Source: a virus. From it: DNA of 31,915 nt. The stretch's first letter is position 1. Every line of letters begins with the position of its first letter. The notes under the pieces were generated by a model. It was not told where the DNA came from, did no database searches, and was given only the letters and a program-made list of their open reading frames with translations. The stretch lies in IMG/VR virus record IMGVR_UViG_3300045454_000089, positions 1 through 31,915 of that record. One strand, written 5' to 3'. Below are positions 8,744 to 15,812 of this stretch, piece by piece. A program made the position numbers and the translations under genes.

Positions 8744-8761
8744 GGCGCTCCTGTAAGCAAC

Positions 8762-8791
8762 AAAAAAACCAGCCCTGGGTTCAGGGCTGGT
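8762..8791 (-). terminator. Intrinsic terminator in the leader of promoter P3
   Basis: A perfect 10-bp stem (8768-8777 with 8782-8791, loop of four) is followed in the minus direction by seven T. It ends the portal/MuF transcription unit and also lies about 10-35 nt inside the predicted P3 transcript, so lysis/tail transcription must pass it. Confidence 0.88.
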
Positions 8792-8792
8792 T

Positions 8793-8824
8793 AGGTTAGA
8801 TTCAGTTTAGCGGTTTACTGGGGG
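8793..8824 (-). promoter_or_regulatory. Late promoter P3 (lysis and tail operon)
   Basis: On the minus strand: box CCCCC (8820-8824), 10 bp, -10 TAAACT (8804-8809), 5 bp, TAACCT (8793-8798), then the hairpin at 8768-8791. Spacing is identical to P1, P2 and P4. The box lies within the last codons of the 71-residue gene. I see no -35 hexamer. Confidence 0.75.
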
Positions 8825-9030
8825 TTTGGGAAGGGGGCAATCACCTGGTCGCGCCATTCGGGGTCTGTCTCGGCGGCCAGAGCGTCCAGAATACCAGAGT
8901 TGCGGCCAAAAAGCTCAACCGCCTCGGCACGCAGGCGGCGGTACTCCTGTGGCGACCAGCGGCCAGACTCGCGCAGATGTTCGACCTCCTGGCCGAACTC
9001 ACGGGGGGTTTTTCGGGTCGTCGTGGTCAT
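8815..9030 (-). CDS. Small protein after the MuF gene
   Basis: The start is ATG 9030, giving 71 residues (MTTTTRKTPREFGQEVEHLR...). Its ATGA overlaps the stop of the MuF gene. The longer frame upstream is shadow. The protein is charged and helical (SPQEYRRLRAEAVELFGRN) with a short Pro-containing tail. It is the last gene of the portal/MuF transcription unit. I do not recognise it. Given the fused peptidase domain on the gene just upstream, a cognate inhibitor or immunity protein is one possibility, but nothing in the sequence proves it. Confidence 0.7.
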   Translation of the reverse strand: MTTTTRKTPREFGQEVEHLRESGRWSPQEYRRLRAEAVELFGRNSGILDALAAETDPEWRDQVIAPFPNPQ

Positions 9031-10298
9031 AGCGGAATCCCCAGCCTCTCGCGCATCTGCCCAATTATAGCACGGCCCGCTGGGTCGTGCCGGCGCAAAA
9101 GCTCCTGGTGGTAGATATAGGCGACATTGGTCTCGCAAAGATACTCGCGCCAGCTAAAGCCCGCCCGGGCAGACACCGGGTTGGCCCGGTTAAATACGGG
9201 GCGCACAACCTGCTCCACCGCTGGAAAGCTGCCGAGGGCCTCTGCCCACGCCCAGATGAGGTCGTGAGTTAGCTCGTGAGCCAGTGATTTTTGCATAGAT
9301 TGCACTGGGTTGGGGGCCACATCCGAGACCCGCTCGACGGCGCCCCAGTCGCCAGACCGGAAAGTACGTTTCAGCCGGGGCCGCTCCGCCGAGATGCGTA
9401 TGCTTCGAGTGCGCGGGTCGTAATCACCGCCAACCAGCCCTCCGTCCAGGGGATCGGTCAGGCGCTCTAATATTCTGATGTCGCCAAGAGATCTGCGCTC
9501 GAGAAAGCCCAGCACTTTAGCCTTGTCAAGCGCTCTGAGTACGGTCTCGCGATCGGTTGCTGACAGATGGGTTACAGCCCGTTGATAATGCACTCCGGGC
9601 CTGGCCCGCTCGTGCTCTACTGCCGGGCTATCGTCGGCGCGCAGCCGGTTATAGGCCGCCCAGAGCTCGGGGTGGTAGTCGGCGGGGTCGGGGCTCCAGG
9701 CCCGGCGGCCCGGCGGGCTGCCAAAGCCCTCCATCGGAGGCTGAAAGGGCACCATCCGGGTCACCCGGCCCTCGGCCTGCTCTGCGCTAAATGTCACCAG
9801 TGCGGTCCGGCATCTGAAGTGGAGTGGCGGGGTGTGTGTGTGCCAGAAGGTATCGTCCGCCGGCCGCACCACCCCCGCCAGGTTCAGGCAGATGCGCGAG
9901 GTGCGGCCATCCAGCACCACCGCCAGGCCCCAGTAGGGGCGCTCGGCCCGCAGCTCGTCGGCGGCCTTATAGCGCCCCGCGCCGTAGGCCATCTGGATGT
10001 TGGTGTCAAAAATAGTTTTCAGCCGATGGGGGCTCTGGCCGCCCCAGGCCTTTTGCACCCGCAGGGATAGCCGGCTCTGGAACTGCTCGAAGGTCTCGCC
10101 CTCGGCCAACCCAGCGTCCAGCGCGTCCACCACCTCCTGCACCATGTCCAGCTGCGCCAGCCCAGTCACAAAAAAGGCCCGCTGTCGGGCCTGGTCGGCC
10201 AGGTTGAAGTACTCCTGGTCGGTGAGTGGAAGCCGGGCGCGGAACCACTCGATGGCGGCCTGGGGGTCAACCGGGTTGGCGTCTGGGGGCCAGGGCAT
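9027..10298 (-). CDS. MuF-type head morphogenesis protein fused to a zinc-peptidase-like domain
   Basis: This is a 423-residue protein. Residues 1-170 are a MuF/SPP1 gp7 minor head protein: helical N-terminus, then LKTIFDTNIQMAYGAGRY (93-110), VVLDGRTSRIC (127-137) and the closing HTHTPPLHFRCRT (153-165). Residues 230-423 are unrelated to this domain and contain HELTH (341-345), the HExxH zinc-binding motif, with CETNVAYIYH (388-397) offering E389 as a third ligand. MuF proteins with C-terminal effector domains are known as a phage polymorphic toxin class. MuF is a capsid protein, so the domain may be packaged and delivered. The transposase-type site at 9784-9798 lies at the junction. Confidence 0.88.
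   Translation of the reverse strand: MPWPPDANPVDPQAAIEWFRARLPLTDQEYFNLADQARQRAFFVTGLAQLDMVQEVVDALDAGLAEGETFEQFQSRLSLRVQKAWGGQSPHRLKTIFDTNIQMAYGAGRYKAADELRAERPYWGLAVVLDGRTSRICLNLAGVVRPADDTFWHTHTPPLHFRCRTALVTFSAEQAEGRVTRMVPFQPPMEGFGSPPGRRAWSPDPADYHPELWAAYNRLRADDSPAVEHERARPGVHYQRAVTHLSATDRETVLRALDKAKVLGFLERRSLGDIRILERLTDPLDGGLVGGDYDPRTRSIRISAERPRLKRTFRSGDWGAVERVSDVAPNPVQSMQKSLAHELTHDLIWAWAEALGSFPAVEQVVRPVFNRANPVSARAGFSWREYLCETNVAYIYHQELLRRHDPAGRAIIGQMRERLGIPL
9784..9798 (+). promoter_or_regulatory. Internal transposase-type site, left-end orientation
   Basis: GCGCTAAATGTCACC has the same CGCTAAATGTCACC core as L2 and L3, but lies inside the MuF gene where it encodes V-T-F-S-A on the minus strand (about residues 168-172), at the end of the MuF domain. 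Confidence 0.7.
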
Positions 10299-10372
10299 AA
10301 GAAGGGTCGCAAGTCGCAGGTAGATGGTCGAAGGTCGAAGGTCAAATGCTATCGGCTATAGTGTATCGGCGC
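10299..10372. repeat. Degenerate heptamer repeat tract between portal and MuF genes
   Basis: The gap reads as successive 7-bp units such as TGGTCGA AGGTCGA AGGTCAA ATGCTAT CGGCTAT. Similar 7-bp periodic tracts occur at 15535-15597, 18150-18186 and 24385-24490. I see no gene in it. Confidence 0.65.
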
Positions 10373-11947
10373 TCACAAATCCTCCCGCTGGGCCAGCATC
10401 CCAGCCATCTCGCCCAGCAGCCAGGCCGCCTCGACCAGCCTGCGCATAGAGCGGATGTCTAATTCGGGGAATAGCTCAATCAGGCGCTGACGCAGCCGCT
10501 CCGGGCTGGGCGCGGCCTGGATCTCGCGCACCAGGCGTTCCAGGGCGGGGGCGATGGCCTGGGCGGCCTCTTCGGTGCTGGCCCCCACCAGCTCGAAGAT
10601 GAACTGCTGGCCGCTCATCATGCCCGGTCTCAGCTCGCGCTCCAGGGCCGCCAGCGGGGTGCGGGCCTCCTGGGCAGCTCGCAGGGGCGCCTGCAGCGCC
10701 GCCCCCAGCCGCGCCAGCACCGGCTCATCCGGGGCAGGCTCAGGCACCCCGAATTTCTCGGCCACCCAGCGCTGCGAAATGGGGTAGCCCATCTGCTGCA
10801 GGATGTCCAGGGTTTTGGCTTTTTCGGCCAGGTCCTCACCTTCTTCGATGATCCCGATGACCTTTGGGGCCAGCCGCAGGTTCTCCGGCCCGGCGTTGAA
10901 GGCGGTAAAGGGGCGTGCCAGGTCGCGCCGGATGGTGCCGGCCAGGGCCTGCACGTCCACCTCCAGCAGATCGGTGCGGGTGCGGCGGTGCTCGCGCCCC
11001 AGGGCCTGGGTGCCGTGCTCGCCCTCGCCGCTGGTGAGGGTCTGGCCCAGGGTAGCCAGGGTCATCTCGCGGTTGGCCAGCTCGTAGATGCCCCGGTAGA
11101 CGTCGGGGCCGCCGGTAGCGCGGGATACCTCGATAATTTCGATCTCGGTATCCTTGCTGATGATGCCCGCCGCGTCGGTGCCCAGCGCCCGCACCGCCCG
11201 CTCCAGCGCCGCCAGCTCATCCTTGCCGGTGGCGGGGTCGTACTTGCCCAGCCGGTAGGGCTGGCCGAAAACCTCGGCGTAGACCACCCAGTCTTTGACG
11301 GCATAGTGCTTGAACAGATACCACCAGGCATTGGTGCGCATCAGGCCGGCCCGGGTTGGGCTGCCGGCACGGGCCTTGTAGCGGTGCTCCACCACCTGGC
11401 CGTAGGGCGGCAGGTAGCCCTGGGGGTGCTCCTGGGAGCGAATTTTGAAGCGCTTTAGCTCGAAGTCCCAGACCAGGAAGCGGGCCTCGATGTGCTCCAT
11501 CTGGCCGGGGAACCACAGGCCGCCCTGGCGCTGCCAGGCCACCCCGACCTGGCTGACGCCCTGGCCCAGGGCGTCCTGCAGGTCCAGCATCCAGCCCACC
11601 CGGCTCGAGTTCTCCCACCACTCCCGGAAAGCCTCGGCCAGGCGCCCGGCCTGGGCGCTATTATCGGCGGGCTCGATGCGCCATTCGATGCCAACGGCCG
11701 AGAGCTTGCGGTCCTGCATCACCTGGGCCAGCTTGCCGTCGCGCTCCTCCATCTCGCTGAATAGCTCGGCCTGTTGCTCCAGAAAGCCCTCGTCGGCCTC
11801 GTAGATGATGCGGCTCAGCTTCTCCGGGGTCAGGCCCCGACTGGGGTAGCTCTGGTAGCGCTGCTCCAGGCCCACCACCGGGCTGGGCTGTTGGCTGGTG
11901 GGGGGTCTGCCGGTTATGGGGTTGCCGTACTGATCCAGGATGGGCAT
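10373..11947 (-). CDS. Portal protein, Mu gp29 family (DUF935)
   Basis: This 524-residue protein is close to Mu gp29 in length. Typical DUF935 segments are present: the start ILDQYGNPI, MEERDGKLAQVMQDRKLSAV (about residues 66-85), WRIEPAD, and VYAEVFGQPYRLGKYDPATG followed by IISKDTEIEIIE. The portal is the dodecameric channel through which DNA is packaged and ejected. ATG 11947 follows GGAGG. It is the first gene behind late promoter P4 and is followed by the MuF gene after a 74-bp repeat gap. The order portal-MuF matches Mu gp29-gp30. Confidence 0.93.
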   Translation of the reverse strand: MPILDQYGNPITGRPPTSQQPSPVVGLEQRYQSYPSRGLTPEKLSRIIYEADEGFLEQQAELFSEMEERDGKLAQVMQDRKLSAVGIEWRIEPADNSAQAGRLAEAFREWWENSSRVGWMLDLQDALGQGVSQVGVAWQRQGGLWFPGQMEHIEARFLVWDFELKRFKIRSQEHPQGYLPPYGQVVEHRYKARAGSPTRAGLMRTNAWWYLFKHYAVKDWVVYAEVFGQPYRLGKYDPATGKDELAALERAVRALGTDAAGIISKDTEIEIIEVSRATGGPDVYRGIYELANREMTLATLGQTLTSGEGEHGTQALGREHRRTRTDLLEVDVQALAGTIRRDLARPFTAFNAGPENLRLAPKVIGIIEEGEDLAEKAKTLDILQQMGYPISQRWVAEKFGVPEPAPDEPVLARLGAALQAPLRAAQEARTPLAALERELRPGMMSGQQFIFELVGASTEEAAQAIAPALERLVREIQAAPSPERLRQRLIELFPELDIRSMRRLVEAAWLLGEMAGMLAQREDL

Positions 11948-11962
11948 GGGCCTCCAAGCAGA

Positions 11963-11989
11963 AGCCCCTGCTCGCGGCGAGCAGGGGCT
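11963..11989 (-). other. 12-bp perfect hairpin in the P4 leader
   Basis: AGCCCCTGCTCG at 11963-11974 pairs with CGAGCAGGGGCT at 11978-11989 across a 3-base loop. It begins directly after the TAACCT element of P4. No T run follows in the minus direction, so it is not a typical terminator. Confidence 0.85.
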
Positions 11990-12021
11990 AGGTTATTAGA
12001 AGTATACAGAGTTTTGGTGGG
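11990..12021 (-). promoter_or_regulatory. Late promoter P4 (portal and MuF operon)
   Basis: On the minus strand: CCCAC (12017-12021), 10 bp, TATACT (12001-12006), 5 bp, TAACCT (11990-11995). Spacing is the same as P1-P3. It lies between the portal gene and the divergent moron. Confidence 0.78.
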
Positions 12022-12136
12022 CACTGCTGAGCGAACTACTCAGGATTGTGCGTAACTACCTTTTTACACCTGGTTGAGTCTGCCGGCTTTAGGCCAGATG
12101 CCGCATCTGAGGTGCGCCGTCTTGTTAGTATGGGGC

Positions 12137-12646
12137 ATGGACGCCGAGCCCACTGGGTTAACAGTAGTATTGTTGCTTGCTGGATTTATCGGATTTTGGT
12201 GGGGAGTCTTCAGAAAAAGGGGCCACAAGGCCCGTTGGATAATCCCCTCTCTCATTATGTTGATGGCTGCACCCTACTTCTCCCCCGCCTGGCAGGCTCA
12301 GCTTCGGGAGGAGAATGCCCGACCCGAGGCCGCCAGCGTCGGTACGCCGCCAAAGCCCACCCCGCCACCAGCCCCAGCCCAGCCCGCCGCCCCAATAGTT
12401 AGAGACGCTGATGTGATTGTTGCCTGCCGGAACTTAATGCGCGACAATCTACGGGCGCCCTCTACCGCAAAGTTCCCCGGCTGGTTAGATGACCCAGGCA
12501 AGGTCTGGAAGTACCAGGGGACGTATCGGGTGCGCTCGTGGGTAGACGCGCAAAACGCCTTTGGGGCGATGGTCCGGACAGACTATCTGTGTGAGTTCAA
12601 TCCCACAAACAACGTCGTGACTATCCTCGAGGCCAGAACCCGTTAG
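12137..12646 (+). CDS. Membrane-anchored moron protein with C-terminal YRVRSWVDAQN-type domain
   Basis: This is the only plus-strand gene within the left arm. I start at ATG 12137 (169 residues). Two membrane segments (about residues 8-25 and 33-49) precede a Pro/Ala-rich linker (70-86) and a soluble C-terminal domain (90-169). That domain contains APSTAKFPG and YRVRSWVDAQNAFGAMVRTDYLCEF, a pattern I associate with many secreted or lipid-anchored bacterial and phage proteins of unknown function. It lies between two late transcription units and is transcribed against them, as expected of a gene expressed in the lysogen. Superinfection exclusion or another conversion function is possible but not shown. 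Confidence 0.78.
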   Translation: MDAEPTGLTVVLLLAGFIGFWWGVFRKRGHKARWIIPSLIMLMAAPYFSPAWQAQLREENARPEAASVGTPPKPTPPPAPAQPAAPIVRDADVIVACRNLMRDNLRAPSTAKFPGWLDDPGKVWKYQGTYRVRSWVDAQNAFGAMVRTDYLCEFNPTNNVVTILEARTR

Positions 12647-12795
12647 CGGCAATTAGGAAACCGCTCTGCGCTAAATGTCACCAAGCCAAACCGCCTAAAA
12701 CCGTTTTTACGGCCTTTCTAGGATTGAACCGAGGGGGAAAAACCCAGACCACAGCCAACACCCGGCTAGATTTTGCCCTGGCGCGGCCAGGCGGG
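12647..12795. other. Convergent gap between moron and terminase
   Basis: The 149-bp gap holds one transposase-type site (12668-12682) and a short GC stem near 12777-12791 (CCTGGC with GCCAGG) that could end terminase transcription, though its T run is poor. I see no gene. Confidence 0.5.
12668..12682 (+). promoter_or_regulatory. Internal transposase-type site, left-end orientation
   Basis: GCGCTAAATGTCACC shares the full CGCTAAATGTCACC core of L2/L3. Even the bases before it (CTCTGCGCTAAATGTCACCA) match the copy at 9779-9799. It lies in the noncoding gap after the moron and faces the inverted copy at 15598-15612. Confidence 0.75.
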
Positions 12796-14073
12796 CTAAA
12801 AGGTGCCCTGAAGCCTCTCTTCCCGACCGGCAAACCGGCTGCGCTGGACGGTGTGGTACTCGATGGGGCCCCGGACCCGGCCCCGGGCGTGTTTGGCCAG
12901 GGCCTTGGCCCAGAAATGATCGGCGTGACCAGCCTCGTTGCGCTCGGCGTCGTAGCGCACATTGCCCGCGCTGGTCAGGATGCGCTTGATGGAGTGCAGG
13001 CTCTGGCGCAGGGTCTGGTCGCCCCGGGGGATGCGCTCCTTGCGGTCCTCGAAGCCCAGGCGCAGGTTCTGGGCCAGGTCGGCCTTGGTCTGTAGGTTGA
13101 ACTGCACCGGCTCCACCTTCCAGCCAAACCGGCGGCGGGCCTCCTCGGCCAGCATCTCGCCCATGCCGGTGCTGTCAATGCAGGCCCGGCGCACGCGCGG
13201 AATCAGGGCCAAGAGGGCCTCGAGCTGGGCGTGAAAGGGGGTGTTGTGCAGCTCGACAATTTTGCGGCACCAGGCCACATCGCCCACCACCTCATCAATC
13301 CAGATTACGGTCAGGTCGCGCCGCCGGGCGATATCCATGCCCAGGTAGGCATTTTCGGCGATCCACTCGTCCGACAGCGTGTCCGGGGACTCGGCGGCCA
13401 GAATCAGGTCGTAGGGGATAAAGGCGCTGGACTCGTCTAAAAACTCCAGCAGATACTCCTGCTGCCAGGCCAGGGGGTCGTTCAGGGCGATGCGCAGCTC
13501 CTCGGGGTCCACTGCCAGCCCATCGGCCACCGCATCGTAAATGCTGGTTTTGTGTCGGCTCCAGCCCTCGGCCTTGTGCCACAGCTCGGCAAACTGGTTG
13601 AGCTGGCCGTTGGGGGTGCTGGTGATGCGCACCTTGTAGCTGGGGTTGCGGGTGATGATGGGGAAAACCGCCCGCCAGATGCCCGCCGGGTCTTTGTGGA
13701 AGGCAAACTCGTCCAGGTTCAGGTTGCCGCTGTAGCCGCGCGCGGTGGCCGGGTTGGCGGGCAAGAACAGGTGGCGCGAGCCGTTGGGCAGCCGGTACTC
13801 GAACTGGGTCACCCGCTGCTCACCGTCGAAAAAGGTGTCTTCCAGGGCTTTGGCCGCGATCTGGTAGGCGTCCAGGTGTAGCTTGACCTTCTCGGCCAGC
13901 TCCAGGGTCTGCCGCTGGCCGCTGGCCAGGTGAATCCACAGGGTTTTGCGCTGCACGCTGTCGTCCACGGTCTCCAGGGTCGCGGCAAACGACTTGCCGA
14001 TCTGCCGCGCCGCCAGCCAGATTTTGAAGCGGCTCCGGTCTTCCACCCAGCGTTTTTGATAGGGCAGCAGCAT
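12796..14073 (-). CDS. Terminase large subunit, Mu gp28-like
   Basis: This 425-residue protein is the packaging motor. The ATPase has Walker A ARQIGKS (22-28), Walker B LNLDE (118-122, catalytic E122) and the coupling motif TSTPNG (151-156). The RNase H-like nuclease has acidic residues D247 (LGMDIARRRD), D300 (CIDSTGMG) and D385 (HADHFW). It lacks the extra N-terminal extension of some terminases and is shorter than Mu gp28. The start at 14073 lies directly after the small subunit stop. Mu-type terminases cut phage DNA integrated at random sites, so headful packaging with host DNA at the ends is expected. Confidence 0.93.
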   Translation of the reverse strand: MLLPYQKRWVEDRSRFKIWLAARQIGKSFAATLETVDDSVQRKTLWIHLASGQRQTLELAEKVKLHLDAYQIAAKALEDTFFDGEQRVTQFEYRLPNGSRHLFLPANPATARGYSGNLNLDEFAFHKDPAGIWRAVFPIITRNPSYKVRITSTPNGQLNQFAELWHKAEGWSRHKTSIYDAVADGLAVDPEELRIALNDPLAWQQEYLLEFLDESSAFIPYDLILAAESPDTLSDEWIAENAYLGMDIARRRDLTVIWIDEVVGDVAWCRKIVELHNTPFHAQLEALLALIPRVRRACIDSTGMGEMLAEEARRRFGWKVEPVQFNLQTKADLAQNLRLGFEDRKERIPRGDQTLRQSLHSIKRILTSAGNVRYDAERNEAGHADHFWAKALAKHARGRVRGPIEYHTVQRSRFAGREERLQGTF

Positions 14074-14074
14074 A

Positions 14075-14629
14075 TTATTTGCTCAGTCCGTAAATTTCCT
14101 GCCGGATGGTCTCTAAGGTCTCGGGGTCCAGGTTGCGAGTGGCCAATTTGCCCACCACCTTGTCGGCGGCTGCGGCGGCCTGGTCTTTGGAGAACACCCG
14201 CTCGGCCTTTTCCAGGGCCAGGCTGGCCTGTACCGCCCGCACCCCGGTCAGTAGCATTCCGCCCACCGCCTTGGGCTCAATTTCGGCGGGGTCAAACTGC
14301 TCCAGGAATCGTAGCAGCTTGTGAATCAGCACGTTGGTAAAGGCTACCTGCAAGGACATCTGCTTGCCGGTGGATTTGCTGATGGCCTCCATCACCTGCT
14401 GGGCCTCCAGTGCGGCCCCCAGCGCGGGCAGCAGGTGGTTGGTGCGGTGGCGCGAGAGCCCGCCGGTGCTGATCTGTTCGCCCTGCTGGGCAGTCCAGAT
14501 TACGATGTCCTCCACCCGCCAGACCGAGCCGTCCGGCTTTCGGGTCTCGCCCAGGAGCATCTGGTCTAGCTGGTCGCGCAATGGCGACTGGCAGACCTTG
14601 CACCGCGTGGACTGCACATAAATGGCCAC
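14075..14629 (-). CDS. Terminase small subunit, Mu gp27-like (DUF3486 type)
   Basis: This 184-residue protein lies just upstream of the large subunit, as Mu gp27 does. It has a DNA-binding-like N-terminal half with C-x-x-C (C10, C13) and the segment QQGEQISTGGLSRHRTNHL (about residues 48-66), similar to the helix-turn-helix region of gp27. A helical C-terminal half probably serves oligomerisation. The start is GTG 14629 after GGAGGGTGA, immediately behind the stop of the preceding gene. Only one Cys pair is visible, so a zinc site would need other ligands. Confidence 0.8.
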   Translation of the reverse strand: MAIYVQSTRCKVCQSPLRDQLDQMLLGETRKPDGSVWRVEDIVIWTAQQGEQISTGGLSRHRTNHLLPALGAALEAQQVMEAISKSTGKQMSLQVAFTNVLIHKLLRFLEQFDPAEIEPKAVGGMLLTGVRAVQASLALEKAERVFSKDQAAAAADKVVGKLATRNLDPETLETIRQEIYGLSK

Positions 14630-14637
14630 TCACCCTC

Positions 14638-14835
14638 CTAGCGGGGCAGAACCCAGCCCACCAGGGCTGCGGCCAGCAATAGCAGGTAAAACCGCCAGCC
14701 AGGTTGGCGGGCAGTGCGCTGTATCAGCAGTTTTTCCAGGCCATCCAGCCGGGCCAGGATGTTGCGCTGGCTGCCCTGGGCCGCCAGCCGCAGGGCGGTA
14801 ATCTCCTCCCGCATCTGGCGCAGCTCGTCGTTCAC
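14638..14835 (-). CDS. Small coiled-coil protein with C-terminal membrane segment
   Basis: This 65-residue protein starts at GTG 14835, whose GTGA overlaps the stop of the preceding gene. Residues 1-42 are a charged coiled coil (MREEITALRLAAQG...). Residues 47-64 are a single membrane helix (GWRFYLLLLAAALVGWVL). The shape and position just before the small terminase recall the DUF2730-type small proteins of Mu-like phages. A lysis-related role (holin or spanin-like) is also possible. Confidence 0.75.
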   Translation of the reverse strand: MNDELRQMREEITALRLAAQGSQRNILARLDGLEKLLIQRTARQPGWRFYLLLLAAALVGWVLPR

Positions 14836-15188
14836 CGGCCCCTCCGGGGGAAAGCCACGCCGGGGTCGGAGATGTCACCGTTGCAGAGGTCAATGCCTCT
14901 GGCGGTGATCTCGGCGTACTCGAAGCCGCCCCGGCCATCGTTGCGCCAGGCCACCTGCAAATACTCCTTACCAGGGGCACTCAGGTAGCGCAGGATGGAC
15001 TCGAGCTCGTCGTTGCTGGGAAGCTGGTGCAGCCCCTCCAGCGTTAGTTTGAGCGCCCGCTCGGGCAGGCGCCAGGGGGCATCGGGATAGAGCGGCTTGT
15101 CATCCAGCCCGGCGGCAAACAGGAAGAGCGCGTAGAGCACCTCCCCCCGCAGAATCTTAATTCGTTGTTGGCTTCCCAGTCTCGACAT
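14832..15188 (-). CDS. Unknown protein of the terminase operon
   Basis: This 118-residue protein has its ATG at 15188 with GAGGACAT ahead. It has a helical N-terminus (RGEVLYALFLFAAG), then LTLEGLHQLPSNDELESILRYL and a beta-rich C-terminus (YLQVAWRNDGRGGFEYAEIT followed by ARGIDL). This pattern looks like a small winged-helix fold, but I cannot name a family. It ends by overlapping the next start. In Mu the comparable interval between lysis genes and terminase carries gp24-gp26. Confidence 0.72.
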   Translation of the reverse strand: MSRLGSQQRIKILRGEVLYALFLFAAGLDDKPLYPDAPWRLPERALKLTLEGLHQLPSNDELESILRYLSAPGKEYLQVAWRNDGRGGFEYAEITARGIDLCNGDISDPGVAFPRRGR

Positions 15189-15194
15189 ATGTCC

Positions 15195-15443
15195 TCACGG
15201 ATTCAGGCCCCCAGGCAGTTTGACCCCCAGCAACGCAGCAATCAGCACCATAAACACCAGTGCGACCCGCCACAAATCCCCCTGTTGCCACCAGGGTGGC
15301 CGCCGATCGGGGATCCGCTCCAGCAGTTTTATGGCCAGCATCGTCTCGCGCATCTTGCGGATATGCTCCTTGCGTTCCGGTGTTGCCTGCGCCGCCAGTT
15401 CATCCAGCATGTCCTCCAGTAGTGAGCGTTCCAGTTCATTCAT
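15195..15443 (-). CDS. Small membrane protein, first gene of the terminase operon
   Basis: I start at ATG 15443 (MNELERSLL, 82 residues). The alternative start at 15467 would put the codon inside the leader hairpin, while 15443 has GGGGCGGA in front. Residues 1-55 are charged and helical, and about 58-76 form a membrane helix (WRVALVFMVLIAALLGVKL). It lies directly behind late promoter P2. Its topology resembles that of the 65-residue protein downstream. The function is unknown. Confidence 0.72.
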   Translation of the reverse strand: MNELERSLLEDMLDELAAQATPERKEHIRKMRETMLAIKLLERIPDRRPPWWQQGDLWRVALVFMVLIAALLGVKLPGGLNP

Positions 15444-15458
15444 TCCGCCCCATAGCAA

Positions 15459-15482
15459 AGCCCCCACCGGAAGGTGAGGGCT
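15459..15482 (-). other. Hairpin in the P2 leader
   Basis: A 10-bp stem with one G-T pair (15459-15468 with 15473-15482, 4-base loop) begins right after TAACCT of P2. Three T follow in the minus direction, so it could act as a weak terminator for early transcription entering from 15606. Confidence 0.72.
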
Positions 15483-15514
15483 AGGTTAGCTTCAGTATAG
15501 CGCTTTTTTGTGGG
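15483..15514 (-). promoter_or_regulatory. Late promoter P2 (terminase operon)
   Basis: On the minus strand: CCCAC (15510-15514), 10 bp, TATACT (15494-15499), 5 bp, TAACCT (15483-15488). Spacing is identical to P1, P3 and P4. It lies in a noncoding gap behind the early genes. Confidence 0.8.
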
Positions 15515-15534
15515 TTTTTGTTCAACTTTAGGCT

Positions 15535-15597
15535 TCAAGCTTTCGGCCTTCAGCTTTCAGCTATGGGCTATCGGCTATTGGCTATAGGCTAGAGGTT
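15535..15597. repeat. Degenerate heptamer repeat tract
   Basis: Units of seven, such as GGCCTTC AGCTTTC AGCTATG GGCTATC GGCTATT GGCTATA GGCTAGA, run without a break. The tract lies between the end of the early genes and P2. Confidence 0.8.
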
Positions 15598-15612
15598 GGT
15601 GACATTTAGCGC
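15598..15612 (-). promoter_or_regulatory. Internal transposase-type site, right-end orientation
   Basis: GGTGACATTTAGCGC is the exact inverted complement of GCGCTAAATGTCACC. It overlaps the stop codon (15606-15608) of the next gene. With the site at 12668 it forms an inward-facing pair around the terminase transcription unit. Confidence 0.75.
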
Positions 15613-15812
15613 GAATCGCCCAGCGGCTGGATCATAAACAGCGCCCGGTCGCCCACCCGCTTCCACCAGACCCAGGCCCCGTTGTAGCGGAACCAGTTAT
15701 CCAGGAAGTGGCCGTCGGCGGTCATCGGATAGCCCCGCTGGGTCAGGCCCCGGTAGGCCGGTATGCAGCGGGCCTCGGCGTGTACGGCGGATTCAAATGG
15801 CCTCTGATACAT
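15606..15812 (-). CDS. Small hypothetical protein, last early gene
   Basis: This 68-residue protein (MYQRPFESAVHAEARCIPAY...) overlaps the start of its upstream neighbour's end by 20 bp. It has an aromatic-rich C-terminal half (FLDNWFRYNGAWVWWKR) and no recognisable family. It ends the early cluster. Its stop codon lies in the internal transposase-type site. Confidence 0.65.
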   Translation of the reverse strand: MYQRPFESAVHAEARCIPAYRGLTQRGYPMTADGHFLDNWFRYNGAWVWWKRVGDRALFMIQPLGDSR

